Assembly: GCA_034509425.1 (NCBI GenBank)
Contig: JAVTVJ010000001.1
Location: 13,969,501 to 14,033,500, forward strand
Source: Eopsaltria australis
Lineage: Eukaryota > Chordata > Aves > Passeriformes > Petroicidae
Direction of reading: 5' to 3'
Length of the DNA stretch: 64,000 nucleotides
Every line of letters starts with the position of its first letter. Within the stretch, counting starts at the first letter, position 1. The notes beneath the pieces were generated by a model that was not told the origin of the DNA, searched no databases, and saw nothing but the letters and a program-made list of their open reading frames with translations. Below, in pieces: positions 38,521-47,905 of this stretch. The position numbers and the translations under genes are program-made.

Positions 38521-38827
38521 TGTGGGAGGAGTGTTTTTAGGAGGAGTCTGAGCTGGGCTCTTCCCAACTTGCAGCTGGTGACCGGATCCCCAGTGGGGTA
38601 TCCAGGCAGCATGGATCCCATAGGACTGCAGCAGTCAAAAGGACAAAATAACTGCAGAACAGCTCCACAGCCAGGGATAACCATAAGGATGTAGCCCAGC
38701 TGTGAGCAGGAGGCAGAATTTCTCTTCAGGAAATGCATAAAAGTGCAAGCTGGCTGAATTGCGGTTGCTCTGGAAACCGTCCTTCGAGTATCTTTACTCC
38801 TGTAAGTGTAGTTTCGCAATCATAACA
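38521..38827 (+). mobile_element. Possible solo LTR of an endogenous retrovirus (about 307 bp)
   Basis: The block begins TGTGGGAGGAG and ends at a CA near 38,827, as LTRs do (TG...CA). It is clearly richer in GC and CpG than the flanks, with CpG at several sites between 38,755 and 38,816. A TATA-like CATAAAA lies at 38,736-38,742, about 80 bases before the right end, which fits a short U3-R-U5 layout. I see no matching target-site duplication (left flank CCTAT, right flank TTACA), so one boundary may be wrong. Retained CpG suggests a younger insertion than the other elements. No retroviral gene is adjacent. Confidence 0.45.
38736..38742 (+). promoter_or_regulatory. TATA-like box inside the LTR-like block
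   Basis: CATAAAA, at a position suitable for the core promoter of the putative LTR at 38,521-38,827. It is a weak match on its own and is supported only by the LTR interpretation. Confidence 0.3.
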
Positions 38828-41384
38828 TTACACTAATAATGCTCTGGGTTTTAATATCCCCTCTTAGAGCCAAAAGAGAAAGAGGGAGGCAGAAGTACAC
38901 CTGATTGCAGATTGAAATAAGTGAACATCCATTTACCTGAATATATAATATTGTAATAACATTAACAAGCACTGAATTAACCTTTATTTGAAGGACTGAT
39001 TAAATAATGCAAATGCATGTATTTGATGGTATGGGTGTCTAACTAGATTTTTAAAAATGTCTTCTGTTTTGCCTTGGGGTTAAGATCCATGTAAAATCCA
39101 CTCATGAGCCTTGAAAAATAGTAACAGTAGAACGGTGTCTCCATGGGGTATTTTAAGAGACACTTCCAAATCCTGTTAAACTAAAAATCCAAGTTTCTAA
39201 ACCAAGCTATTTAAAAGGGCATAAATTCTTAGAATTTTTTTTAACTAATCCATAGCTTCTTTTTCTTTTTTTTATTCCTATAAGAATAAAAAGCCATCTC
39301 CTTCTGTATGTCTTGTAGCTTTCACAGTGTTTTCTTGTTTGAAGTTACTTCTTGTAAGCAAAATAAGGCTGGTGGGTTGTCCTTTTTTCCACATAGAAGG
39401 AAACAGCAGTGGCATCAAAATGATGAAGAAATAATCATCAAAAGCTGCATGAGATTTATATATTTTTTTTTTTACAGTTTTTAGAGGGGATAAAGCTTCT
39501 GTTGGAAGCAAAGCAAGGAAATATTCAGAGGGGATAAATATCCATGGAAACATCTGTCCCTGAAGGGAATGAAGGCAGAAGGCAAAGACACAGGGCATGT
39601 ACAGTTGGATAAATTGGTTCATTGGTATTTAGGAGGGATGATTTCTGGTTTTGAAAAAAAAGGAGAGTCTCTGACTAATAAAAAGCTCTTGTTGCAGGAG
39701 CAGAAGTTCAGACTTTTGATGATGGATTGGGTGGGTGACAGATTAGTTGAGAGAGTCAGAAAAACATTAAGATATCTAGTAAAGAGGAGACAAGAGCAAT
39801 CACCATACCACAGCATCTGATCTCTCATAGATCCAAGCACTGAGGGCCACAGAAAGTACAGCTGTACTTGTAGCATTTTGATGCCAAGGGCATAGATAGT
39901 AATCACTGTGTTTTGGAGATGTCCATGAACTGATGAAATATGGTGGCATCAGTGTTTGTGAACTTCAGTGATACATTTTTTTATGACTAGGGTTTATGGA
40001 TAGTGATTGTAGTTAATTCTGTAAGAATAGGATTGGAGGAAAAGCAGTTATTGATTTAAACTCATGGGCAGTTCAGAGTTATGTGGCCCAGATTGTTGTA
40101 CACTACAGCTCTGATTAGTGAAAATGAAAAACTAGAGAAGTGTGGGCCTCTGTTAGAGATTACCAAGTCTCAAGGCAAATTACAACAGCACAAACCGGTT
40201 GAAAATTCACACTTAACGCTTGAGAAAAGAAATGTGTTCTTGTGGATGGCAGCTTTGCTGTACTGCAGATCATGGTGGAATTTCAGGCTGACCAAGAGGA
40301 TCCAGATGATGGTGGACAAGCCCCCAGCCCTTACAGGATTGCTGCTCATGTACAACACACTGTGTCCGATGAGAATGCCCAAAATAGGGGAAATCCCAAC
40401 AGGAGACATTTGGTTTGTTGGGGAGCTTTCTGGTACCATATTTAATAGAGAGATATTTTAGTGTGCTAAAGGTTTACAACACTTTTGGCATCCAGCAGTT
40501 TTATCTGAATATATATGGAGTGATATCCTGAATGAGACATTTGGATGCTGTAAAAGAATGTTCACAAACTGTTCTTTGTACAGGTCATGTAATGATGATG
40601 AATCACTTTTCTAGAGATTTCTCTCCCTCTTTTTCGCTTTTATGGATGTGGCAGTGGAGAAGTAATTTGAACAAGTGGTCTTTTTTCCACTCAGACACTT
40701 CAAACGGTGTATAACAATAAAAGCAAAGGGGAAGGCTGCTTGGGTTTTCATTGCACACTGCAGTGTGCTGAGAAATAGTCATTTCAAGGACAGGTAAACA
40801 TAAAGAAATAAAGCAATTCTGCTGATGCTTTGCTTCTGGTGACAGAAGTTTGGCTTTCCTGGTGTGCAGAGACCCAATATTTGGATTTTATGTCTTTTAA
40901 GGCTTGAAATCTCATACAATTTAAAGCACAGGTTTGACTCTGACATGTATTTGTTTGTTTAGTGAAGTAAACCTTGTCATATAATCTCTAGACTACAGAA
41001 GAGTATGTAGTAGTACAGCTCCATATATATGTCACTTTAGGTGATTCAGTTAAGGCAAATTATCATGTCTAATGACTATTTAGAAAGACATTGATTATTT
41101 TCATTGTTTAGGAAACAATTATTTGTTTGGATTTTTTTACAAGGATCTAATATACCTCTATATGACCTTATCAGATCTTTATATTAGTGGATATATATCT
41201 CTAGCCTTGTTTACTTGGATATTTTTATCCAAATAGACTTTGTCAACTGCTTCCCCTGTCTTGATCTCACCACTGTGTCCTATCCTGGAGTTTTCAGCAT
41301 GTTCAAGAGAGCCTGAATCCTAGTAAAATCTTCATGTGTTTTGCAGGAATAAGGTTGATAACACATTAATGTTTTAGTTGTTGC
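38828..41384. other. Unique AT-rich DNA with several unassigned frames
   Basis: About 2.5 kb between two LTR-type insertions. The longest plus frame, 40,081-40,461, would encode 126 residues without a recognisable domain. Overlapping frames exist on both strands at the same place (40,170-40,439 minus, 40,242-40,445 plus), which points to chance. The T-rich stretch ending in ACAG at about 39,474 is a good splice-acceptor match, but I could not find a paired donor that would delimit a convincing exon. Confidence 0.45.
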
Positions 41385-41530
41385 TTCATACTAAATAATG
41401 GACTTTGCAGCTTCTTGATCCCTGCCAGCAAGAAGGCTGGAGAGGCACAAGCACCTGGGAGGGGACACAGCCTGGACAGCTGAGCCCAGTGGACCAAAAG
41501 GACATTCCATACCAAATGGCATCATAGTCA

Positions 41531-41539
41531 ATATATAAA
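41531..41539 (+). promoter_or_regulatory. TATA box of the LTR
   Basis: ATATATAAA sits about 40 bases before the 'ggaactgact' block expected near the LTR transcription start. The core promoter therefore looks intact in sequence, though activity cannot be judged. Confidence 0.6.
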
Positions 41540-41716
41540 CTGCAGGGAAAGATGGCAGGAGGGCACTGCTCTGGAACTGACTAGTACTGGTAGGCAAGTA
41601 GTGAGCAATTGTTTTTCATTTGCATCACTTGTTTTTCTTGGTTTTTTTTTTTGTTTTTTTTTTTTTTTTTTTTTTGTTATTTTCATTATTATTATTGTTT
41701 TTGTTGTTTTTCCATT

Positions 41717-41722
41717 ATTAAA
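41717..41722 (+). promoter_or_regulatory. ATTAAA polyadenylation signal of the LTR
   Basis: A common variant of AATAAA, placed about 180 bases after the TATA box and followed by 'ctgtctttatctcaag', which is typical of this LTR's R-U5 region. Confidence 0.55.
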
Positions 41723-41834
41723 CTGTCTTTATCTCAAGCTACTAGTTTTTCCCAATTCTATCCCTTGTTTCTGAGGGGAGAATGAGTGAGTGGCTGCATG
41801 GTGCTTAGTTGCCAGCTGGGATTAAACTGAAACA

Positions 41835-42954
41835 TTTTCCATCCATTCTAAACGTGTGTCTAAGCTAAGTAGCACTGAGAGTGCACATTTCTTTCCATTC
41901 TGTGTTACAAGACTTGAGACAATTAGTTGAAATGTGTATCCTTTGATTCTTTACTTGCCACTAAATGGAGATGAATCCCAACCTCTGTTTTCACACACTC
42001 CATTTCCTGAGCAGCTGCTTGTTTAAGTCACTGTGCAGTTGTGTTCATTGTACCATTTGTAATCTTCTGGCTCTTGATTATAGTTGCACCAACCTGAGGA
42101 GCCTAGAAACATCTTTTTGATGAAGTACTCTAGACAGTAGTCAGAGCTTGCACCACTGTAGGGCTTCAAGGTGCTCTGTGTAGTGACATCTCAGGTGACA
42201 GAAGCAGTGCTGTTACTTTAGTACAGTGCTGCCTCCATGCAGGCAGGGAGTAAGCTGTGTCCTGCTTCAGGTTAGTATCAAGGATATATTGCTTCCAATT
42301 CTGAAGCAGTTTCTATTGCCAGTGTCTCTGAGCTCTATGCACTGGTCTACATGGTGTGGGTTGGATCTGTGCTTTGTTCTCCTGTCCCTCCAGTCCTAAT
42401 AAATCACAACACAAAAGTCAATGGATATATTGAACCACATACTATCCCTAAAAAGTAACTTCATAGTTCCTTGTGCTGCATGTTGCCACTAATTCCACAG
42501 GAATTATTCCTGATTTACATTGTCGAAAATAGAATCTGCCTGCAGATGAGTGGGGGTGTAAATGAAGCTGCTGCAGTTGATGGTATTTTTACCTCACTTA
42601 CATGTACTGATTTACGCTTTTTGACAGTTTTTCTACAATAAACAACATATGATAATGAACCACATGTTAAGCAACCACAGAAGAGTCCACTTACCTTGTC
42701 ATTGCATCTTTATATGGGTCACGTATTTGTCAGCAATAACTCTTCCTCTGCAATACAAGCATTTATTGGATCCCCAAATATACTGGGTTGCATTGTGACT
42801 TCATTCATAAATAAAACTTGCTATTGTGGGGTGGGTTTATTTAAGGAGGTGGGAGGGAAGCCTTTTTATTATGCTTTTGACTTGTTAAACCTTGTGAAAG
42901 GTATATTTATGTTTCCAGGACAAAGTTTGAATTTAATTTAGGCACCAAAGGAAA
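41835..42954. other. Unique DNA, no gene seen
   Basis: About 1.1 kb between the LTR and a CR1 insertion. The frame at 42,696-42,941 has a methionine start but no domain or supporting splice context. The patch 42,090-42,370 is slightly richer in GC and has no identifiable content. Confidence 0.55.
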
Positions 42955-43178
42955 TCTTGGTGCAAATTAAGAACTCAGTATTTATCAGGAAAATGTTTTT
43001 CACCCAGAGAGGGGCTGAGCACTGGAACAGGCTCCCCAGGGAAGTGGCCAGAGCTCAAGAAGCATTTGGACAATGGTTTCAGGCACATGGTGTGACTCTT
43101 GGAGTGTCCCAGTCAGGGGCAGGTGTTGGACTTGATGATCCTGATGATTCCCTTCCAGCTATGATTCTATGATTCTTT
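42955..43178 (+). mobile_element. CR1 LINE 3' fragment
   Basis: A clear avian CR1 3' end. It contains the successive phrases 'ttttcacccagagaggggct', 'ggaacaggctccccagggaa', 'aagcatttggacaatg' and 'ttggacttgatgatcctgat', and closes with the octamer-type tail 'atgattctatgattct' at 43,161-43,176. It is 5'-truncated as usual. The small frame 42,957-43,172 lies wholly inside this untranslated region and is not a gene. Confidence 0.92.
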
Positions 43179-43733
43179 GTGAAAGCAGGTATCTGGAAAT
43201 ATTTTTCATCATTGAATTTGCTATTTCCAAAGGAAGGAAAACTTAAAATATCTTGGATTCAGAACCATCAAAATACTCATTTCAATTCTTTCTGCTCCCC
43301 TGATAGCTTGACTGGAATGTTTACATTAGATATTAATGTAGTAAAATCTAATTTGAAACATTTAAAAAATTAATGTAAAAGTACACATATTTGATAGTAT
43401 CAAAACAGAGCAAGAAAATAGTTCTAACTTACACTTTGGGATTAACTGGCTCAAACTCAGGAAATTATTTTAATAAAACTGCCTTTTCTGACAGAAAACT
43501 AAGTTTATTTTTTCCCCTGTTCATTCATAAACTTTTTCACAGAATTTTTTATATTGTGCTTTGTATTTTTTTATTACAAATAAGAGAGATTCTGCTATAG
43601 CTGGACTTTTTTTCTCATTAGGTATTGATGATTCAGTCTAGAAGTCTAATCCCCATGATTTTTCTGCTTTTCTTGTAATTTTTGAAGCAAAGAATCATTT
43701 TAACTTCTGAAAAACATACTTTATTGCAAGACG

Positions 43734-43842
43734 CATGGAAAAGATTAAGGAAAAGGAAATCAAAAAGGGAAATGGAAAATGAAAATGGAAATGGAAGTGG
43801 AAATGGAAATTGAAATGGATGTGGAAATGGAAATGGAAAATG
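43734..43842 (+). repeat. Imperfect GGAAAT hexanucleotide repeat
   Basis: Repeated GGAAAT and close variants (GGAAAA, GGAAGT, TGAAAT, GGATGT) over about 109 bases, almost all purines plus single T. The copies are diverged, so the array is older than the pentamer tracts at 37.1 and 52.6 kb. Confidence 0.9.
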
Positions 43843-45167
43843 TGTGCCTCTGTAGAATGACTTTTTTTGTTCCTATAACAGAGTACTAAACCCTATCTCA
43901 GTAGAAGAGGCAAGATCCTGTAGTTGATTAGTGTCACTGGAAGGTGGGGAAAAAAGCCCGTGACAGCCTCCTATCTATCCTCTGTGAAAGAAATCTTGTG
44001 ATAAAGCACCACTGGAAGAGCAATATTTCTTACAGGATTAAAATCAATGTATGCCACCTCTCCCTGATGACATCAGAATCCCAGGTAGGATTTCTGAAAT
44101 AAGAAATCATGAAGCTGAGTCAGGTGGCTGAATGTTTCTAGCTTTTACATTTATTTGTTGTGGAATAAGATTATTAATGACAAAGTGGCATGAGGGTACC
44201 GTGAGCAACAATTCTTTTCTATTAATTGTGAACATTTAATATTAATTCCCAAGGCTACCAAGTTGTTATGTGAAACAGTTGTAGAAATTCAGCCATATGT
44301 TTCACAGTTGGAAATGGCTAAATATGTCTTGACCCAAAATGAGGCATATCAATGAGAAGCAACCTGTGACTGAATGTCATAAGAGACAGCATAAAATTGC
44401 CATTTTCCTTCAGTTTTGCAAGCAGATTGTGAACTGCTTAGACTGGAAAGAAGACAGACTGTTTTCAGAATTCTTAAAGAATCAATTGTAGCACAAGGAG
44501 CACAGGACTTCTTTGTCTTTTTGCTGGGATGCTGTTTTTGGAATAGGTAATCCTGAGACTATGCAGTTATGTTAGAGGAAAAAAGCCCAGATCCTTTTTT
44601 TTACTCATTTACTAGAGCTTAGACACCTTGGGATTAAGGTTGATTTGTTGATTTTAAAACAAACTGCATACTCATATAAAATATAGTTCTAGCTATAAAC
44701 CATAATAATGCGATTGCTTGTTGTTTTCCTGTAGAGATTTACAGCTGATTTGCCTCCCTGGCAGGCTGCAGGGACAGTGGAAGCAACACACTCCAGAAGG
44801 CAGCAAGGTAAGGCAGCTATGCAAAGAGGTTTAGAGAACTTCAGTTTCCACAGTGAGGCTTTAGTGTGACTCCAGCAAGCAAAGTTAAGAGAAAGATGTA
44901 TGGAATGGTGGCACCATTCACCTTAGCAGTGAATAGAAAGTCTGGAAGACCACCTGAGGCAGATCTGTATCTCCCATGTAGTGTAAGCTTACTGGAAGAG
45001 ACTCACCCAGCTCTGTAGCTCCACTCAGTGCCAAACCCAGCTTAGTGGTCAGCTGATCATTCCATGATGGTATGACAGGGTGATGCAAAATATTACATGG
45101 ACAGTTTGAGCATTGTTACAGAATAAGAGGCCTTTTTAACTATGCATTTAGGTTTTAGAGGAAATCT
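43843..45167. other. Unique AT-rich DNA containing one candidate exon
   Basis: No open frame of note and no known repeat. The only structure worth listing is the splice-bounded segment at 44,735-44,807, entered separately. The rest is AT-rich single-copy-looking DNA. Confidence 0.5.
44735..44807 (+). other. Candidate 73-nt internal exon
   Basis: A good splice acceptor (T-rich 'cttgttgttttcctgtag', ending at 44,734) is followed 73 bases later by a strong donor (CAAG|GTAAGG, GT at 44,808). The segment is clearly GC-richer than both flanks. Two of the three plus frames are open across it: one starts RFTADLPPWQ, the other starts DLQLICLPG. The third has a stop. I cannot match either peptide to a known protein. 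It could be an alternative exon of a gene whose large intron this is, an exon of a long non-coding RNA, or a chance pairing of sites, which is common in 64 kb. Confidence 0.25.
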
Positions 45168-45365
45168 TGGAATCATAGGATCACAAAACCACAGAACTAC
45201 TTATGTTGGAAAGGACATTTAAAGGTCATCTATTCAAATTTCCTTGCAATGAACAGGAACATCTTCAACTAGACCAGATTTCACAGAATTACATCTAGCC
45301 TGACCTTGAAAGTTTCTGGGGATGGGGCTTCTCTGTTTACTTTATTGTCTGAGTTTTGTGAAATT
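45168..45365 (-). mobile_element. CR1 LINE 3' fragment, minus strand
   Basis: The plus strand begins with the reverse complement of a decayed CR1 tail ('ggaatcataggatcacaaaa'), then 'gttggaaaggacatttaaag' and 'gtcatctattcaaatttcc', and further on 'ctagcctgaccttgaa'. These are the standard landmarks of an inverted CR1 3' untranslated region, followed by decay. Confidence 0.85.
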
Positions 45366-46379
45366 TCTACCCACAATGCCACCTCTTTCAAGGAAAGAAA
45401 AGAGAAAATATAAATAACCATACTATCTTAGTTGTTAAATATTAAATTCGCTTTATATAAAAACTTGGGCATTTGAGCCAGTCTTTCTTTCCCAATGGAA
45501 AGGCTCGGAAATATATGGGATTTACGGGAGTAAAGGTAGGAAAGAAGCATACCTACATTATAAATTTCAGTGCAAGTTTTCTTTATGTTTCTCTCAGCCC
45601 ATGCTAGAATATCTGTCCAAATTCAGGAATGTGCAGCATTTTTCATTGATTTAGTTATACTAAAAAGAAATAAAATCCCTGATTTATAGCTGTTGCTTTT
45701 TTGGTAATGCACAAAGAGCAGAATTCTCACTTCCATAGCTTTGGTGATTCTGCAGTGCTGACAATACTATCAGGCTTTCTGTCTGGCAGTGTCACAGCAG
45801 TTCTGAGGAAGATGAAATGCTGAGTGTGATGTGTAATTTTTTTTAGAGATAATTTCTAGTGATTTTCCCTAAGGAACACTAGGTTTATTTTTTTATACTT
45901 TCTTTTAGTCTGGAAGATAAATCTTAAATTTTTATATTATAACCAGAAGGTATAGAAGTTATACTCATCTATATCATCATATATAGAAAGTTGAAAATAT
46001 AGGAAATACAGAAATCTGGGAACAATATACTTAGGATATAAGAAGAGCCTACATCCTACATGGCTCCTTATAAGATCTTCTTATAAATAAGAAGAGCCTA
46101 GATGTGACTGCCAAGTTCTGAAGATCAAAGTTAATCAGCAAAGCTGAGAAGCACTCAGTGAACCTCTATAATAATATGGCATGGAGCACCCATATCTGAG
46201 ATTAACTGCCAGTAAGGATTATGTCTGCCATAGAGAATATGTGTTCTATCTTATTTTATGTTCTGTGGTTCTTACACTGGTGTGGTGGAGATACTGTGGA
46301 ATACTACAAATATTCAATTCTGTTTTTGTGCTGGAATTCATACATTAGTACATTAGTATTCCTAATTTAAATATTTCTG
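45366..46379. other. Unique AT-rich DNA, no gene seen
   Basis: About 1 kb with no gene or named repeat. A 14-base word, ATAAGAAGAGCCTA, occurs twice, near 46,038 and 46,087, with TATAAGATCTTCTTATA between them, which is a near-perfect palindrome. This is a minor local duplication and inversion. Confidence 0.5.
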
Positions 46380-46403
46380 TTTTTTTTTTTTTTTTTTTTT
46401 TTT
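46380..46403. repeat. T24 homopolymer (possible minus-strand poly(A) tail)
   Basis: Twenty-four consecutive T between G at 46,379 and A at 46,404. The DNA to the right is noticeably richer in GC for about 800 bases, so on the minus strand this could be the tail of a retroposed sequence. No AATAAA is visible on the minus strand next to the tail. Confidence 0.9.
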
Positions 46404-47230
46404 AGCTTAAGTGTGTATGTGAAACACTGTGAAACTGAGGAGGAGGGGGATTGAAAGTGTGAAAGGGGCATGAGGCAGCAGAGTGTGGTTGGACTGCAGA
46501 GCAAGGTGGGAGGTTTCCTGAGCAGGGAGCCTGAAGAGGCAAGATTACAATTAGCAAAGTTTACAGATAAAACACTCTTTCCCATCCTTTGTTAGAAAAA
46601 AAAGCATAGGAAAAACTTACCCAAAAGGACATCAATACAGGACTGATCAGTGATAGGCTTTAAACCTGTACTTTGGTTTGTGGGCAGCTCCTCAAGGAAA
46701 AGCTGTAAAATAAGCCTGGGAGGGAATAAACATCCCTTCATGTTTCTATTCTGAAGAGCAGCCTCAAAATCTGAGTGACAGGAGGAGGATGGGCCCAAGG
46801 GTACCATGAGGACTTGCCCATGCTGAGGGGAGTAGAGCCCTGTTACATCTCCTGCATGAAGATGGAGACGGATGAAATGTGGGCAGAGCAGAAATTTTGC
46901 ATTAGCAGCATTGCAGAGGGATACCAGAAGGCTGAGACTATCTCTTGGTTTGCAAGGGAAAACTCACTGCCAATTTGGAGGGTCTAGGGATGTGCTCAAG
47001 GCAGCAAGCTTATCTTCTCTGCAGAGGACAGAGCCTTGTGGTGTACTGGATATGATGCACCTGTTCACTAAGTGACACTGATGAGATCTGAGGGGAGGCC
47101 ATCCAGTACCTCCCAGCCAGCCAGATTTGATTAGGGAGCTGTGGGGAGGCTCTAAGCTGGAAAGTTTTGTAGCAAAGAATGGCTGACTCAAAAAAAAATT
47201 CAGTGAACAAGTGAAAAGCTATTGAAGTCA
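46404..47230 (-). other. GC-richer block of unknown origin beside the T24 tract
   Basis: About 830 bases with higher GC than both flanks and short overlapping frames on both strands (46,367-46,585 and 46,592-46,807 minus; 46,775-46,987 and 46,872-47,075 plus; 46,964-47,191 and 47,010-47,234 minus). None shows a recognisable domain. Strand is given as minus only because of the adjoining T24. It may be a degenerate retroelement or a retrocopy of a non-coding or untranslated RNA. I could not match it to CR1 or to the LTR families in this window. Confidence 0.3.
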
Positions 47231-47659
47231 GCACTTACAATAATGAGGCTTTTAATTTCTTTTATTGTGATCAGTCCTATATTTGCTGGCAAAACTCTGG
47301 GCTACCTGTGGTGAAAGTTCATCCTGTGTTTATTGTTGAAGTGTCAGATGAGTGTTCTTCATCTGTTGATTTGAAAGCCCAGGAATACAAACCCCTACTC
47401 TCAGAGGCAATCTACTTTTCATGCTTTATGAAAATTAAAGTAGATTGATTTTTGTACAGTCAAGGTTTCATGTATTCCTTAGTAAGGGTGATGCCTGCCA
47501 TCTGTTCTAGGACAGAGTCAGAACCTCTGGGGCTGACAGAACATACCTGGACTAAATACTCTGTAACGGATGGTGGAAACAGACCTCATTATGTTTGATC
47601 ATGGAATGAATCTACAGTACCCACCAGCACAAGATCCATCTTTCTTGTAGAAATTTCAA

Positions 47660-47905
47660 AACTAAGGATGTTTCTGGGAGGTTTAGATTGGATATTAGAA
47701 AAATACAGAGGGTGATTGGGCAGTGTAACAGGCTCCCTGGGGAAAAGGTGACAGCACTAGCCTAATAGAGATCAAGAAGCATTTGGACAATGCTCTCAGG
47801 CACATGGTGTGATTATTGAGGTGTTGTGTGCAGGGCCAGGAGCTGGACTGGATGATCCTTGTGATCCCTTTCAACTGGGTTTATTCTGTGATTCTGTGAT
47901 ATTGT
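47660..47905 (+). mobile_element. CR1 LINE 3' fragment
   Basis: Landmarks in order: 'gggaggtttagattggatat', 'aacaggctccctgggga', 'aagcatttggacaatgctct', 'gctggactggatgatcctt', 'gatccctttcaactgg' and a diverged tail 'attctgtgattctgtgatat'. This is the avian CR1 3' end on the plus strand, 5'-truncated. Homologous in layout to the 43.0 kb copy but from a different subfamily or age, as the tail uses TTCTGTGA in place of TTCTATGA. Confidence 0.92.

Larger units (their letters stand above)
41385..41834 (+). mobile_element. Avian endogenous-retrovirus solo LTR
   Basis: The sequence follows a second LTR family familiar from bird genomes. Features appear in order: a 'ggacacagcctggacagctg' block, a TATA box (ATATATAAA, 41,531-41,539), a 'ggaactgact' block near the start of transcription, a long T-rich and TTA-rich stretch (41,640-41,712), the ATTAAA poly(A) signal (41,717-41,722), a 'tgagtgagtggctgcatggtg' block, and the terminal 'ttaaactgaaaca'. 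The right end at about 41,834 is well defined; the left end is uncertain by some 30 bases. No coding region adjoins it, so it is best read as a solo LTR left by recombination. It is probably ERVL-like, but I cannot name the subfamily. Confidence 0.8.

Noticed and set aside
40081..40461. 126-codon plus frame, with two overlapping frames
   Set aside because: No recognisable motif, frames are open on both strands at the same place, and no splice or promoter context supports it. Chance frames of this size are expected in 64 kb.
41640..41712. Long T-rich tract as a minus-strand poly(A) tail
   Set aside because: It falls within the 41.4 kb LTR, where this family normally carries a T-rich, TTA-rich stretch before its poly(A) signal.
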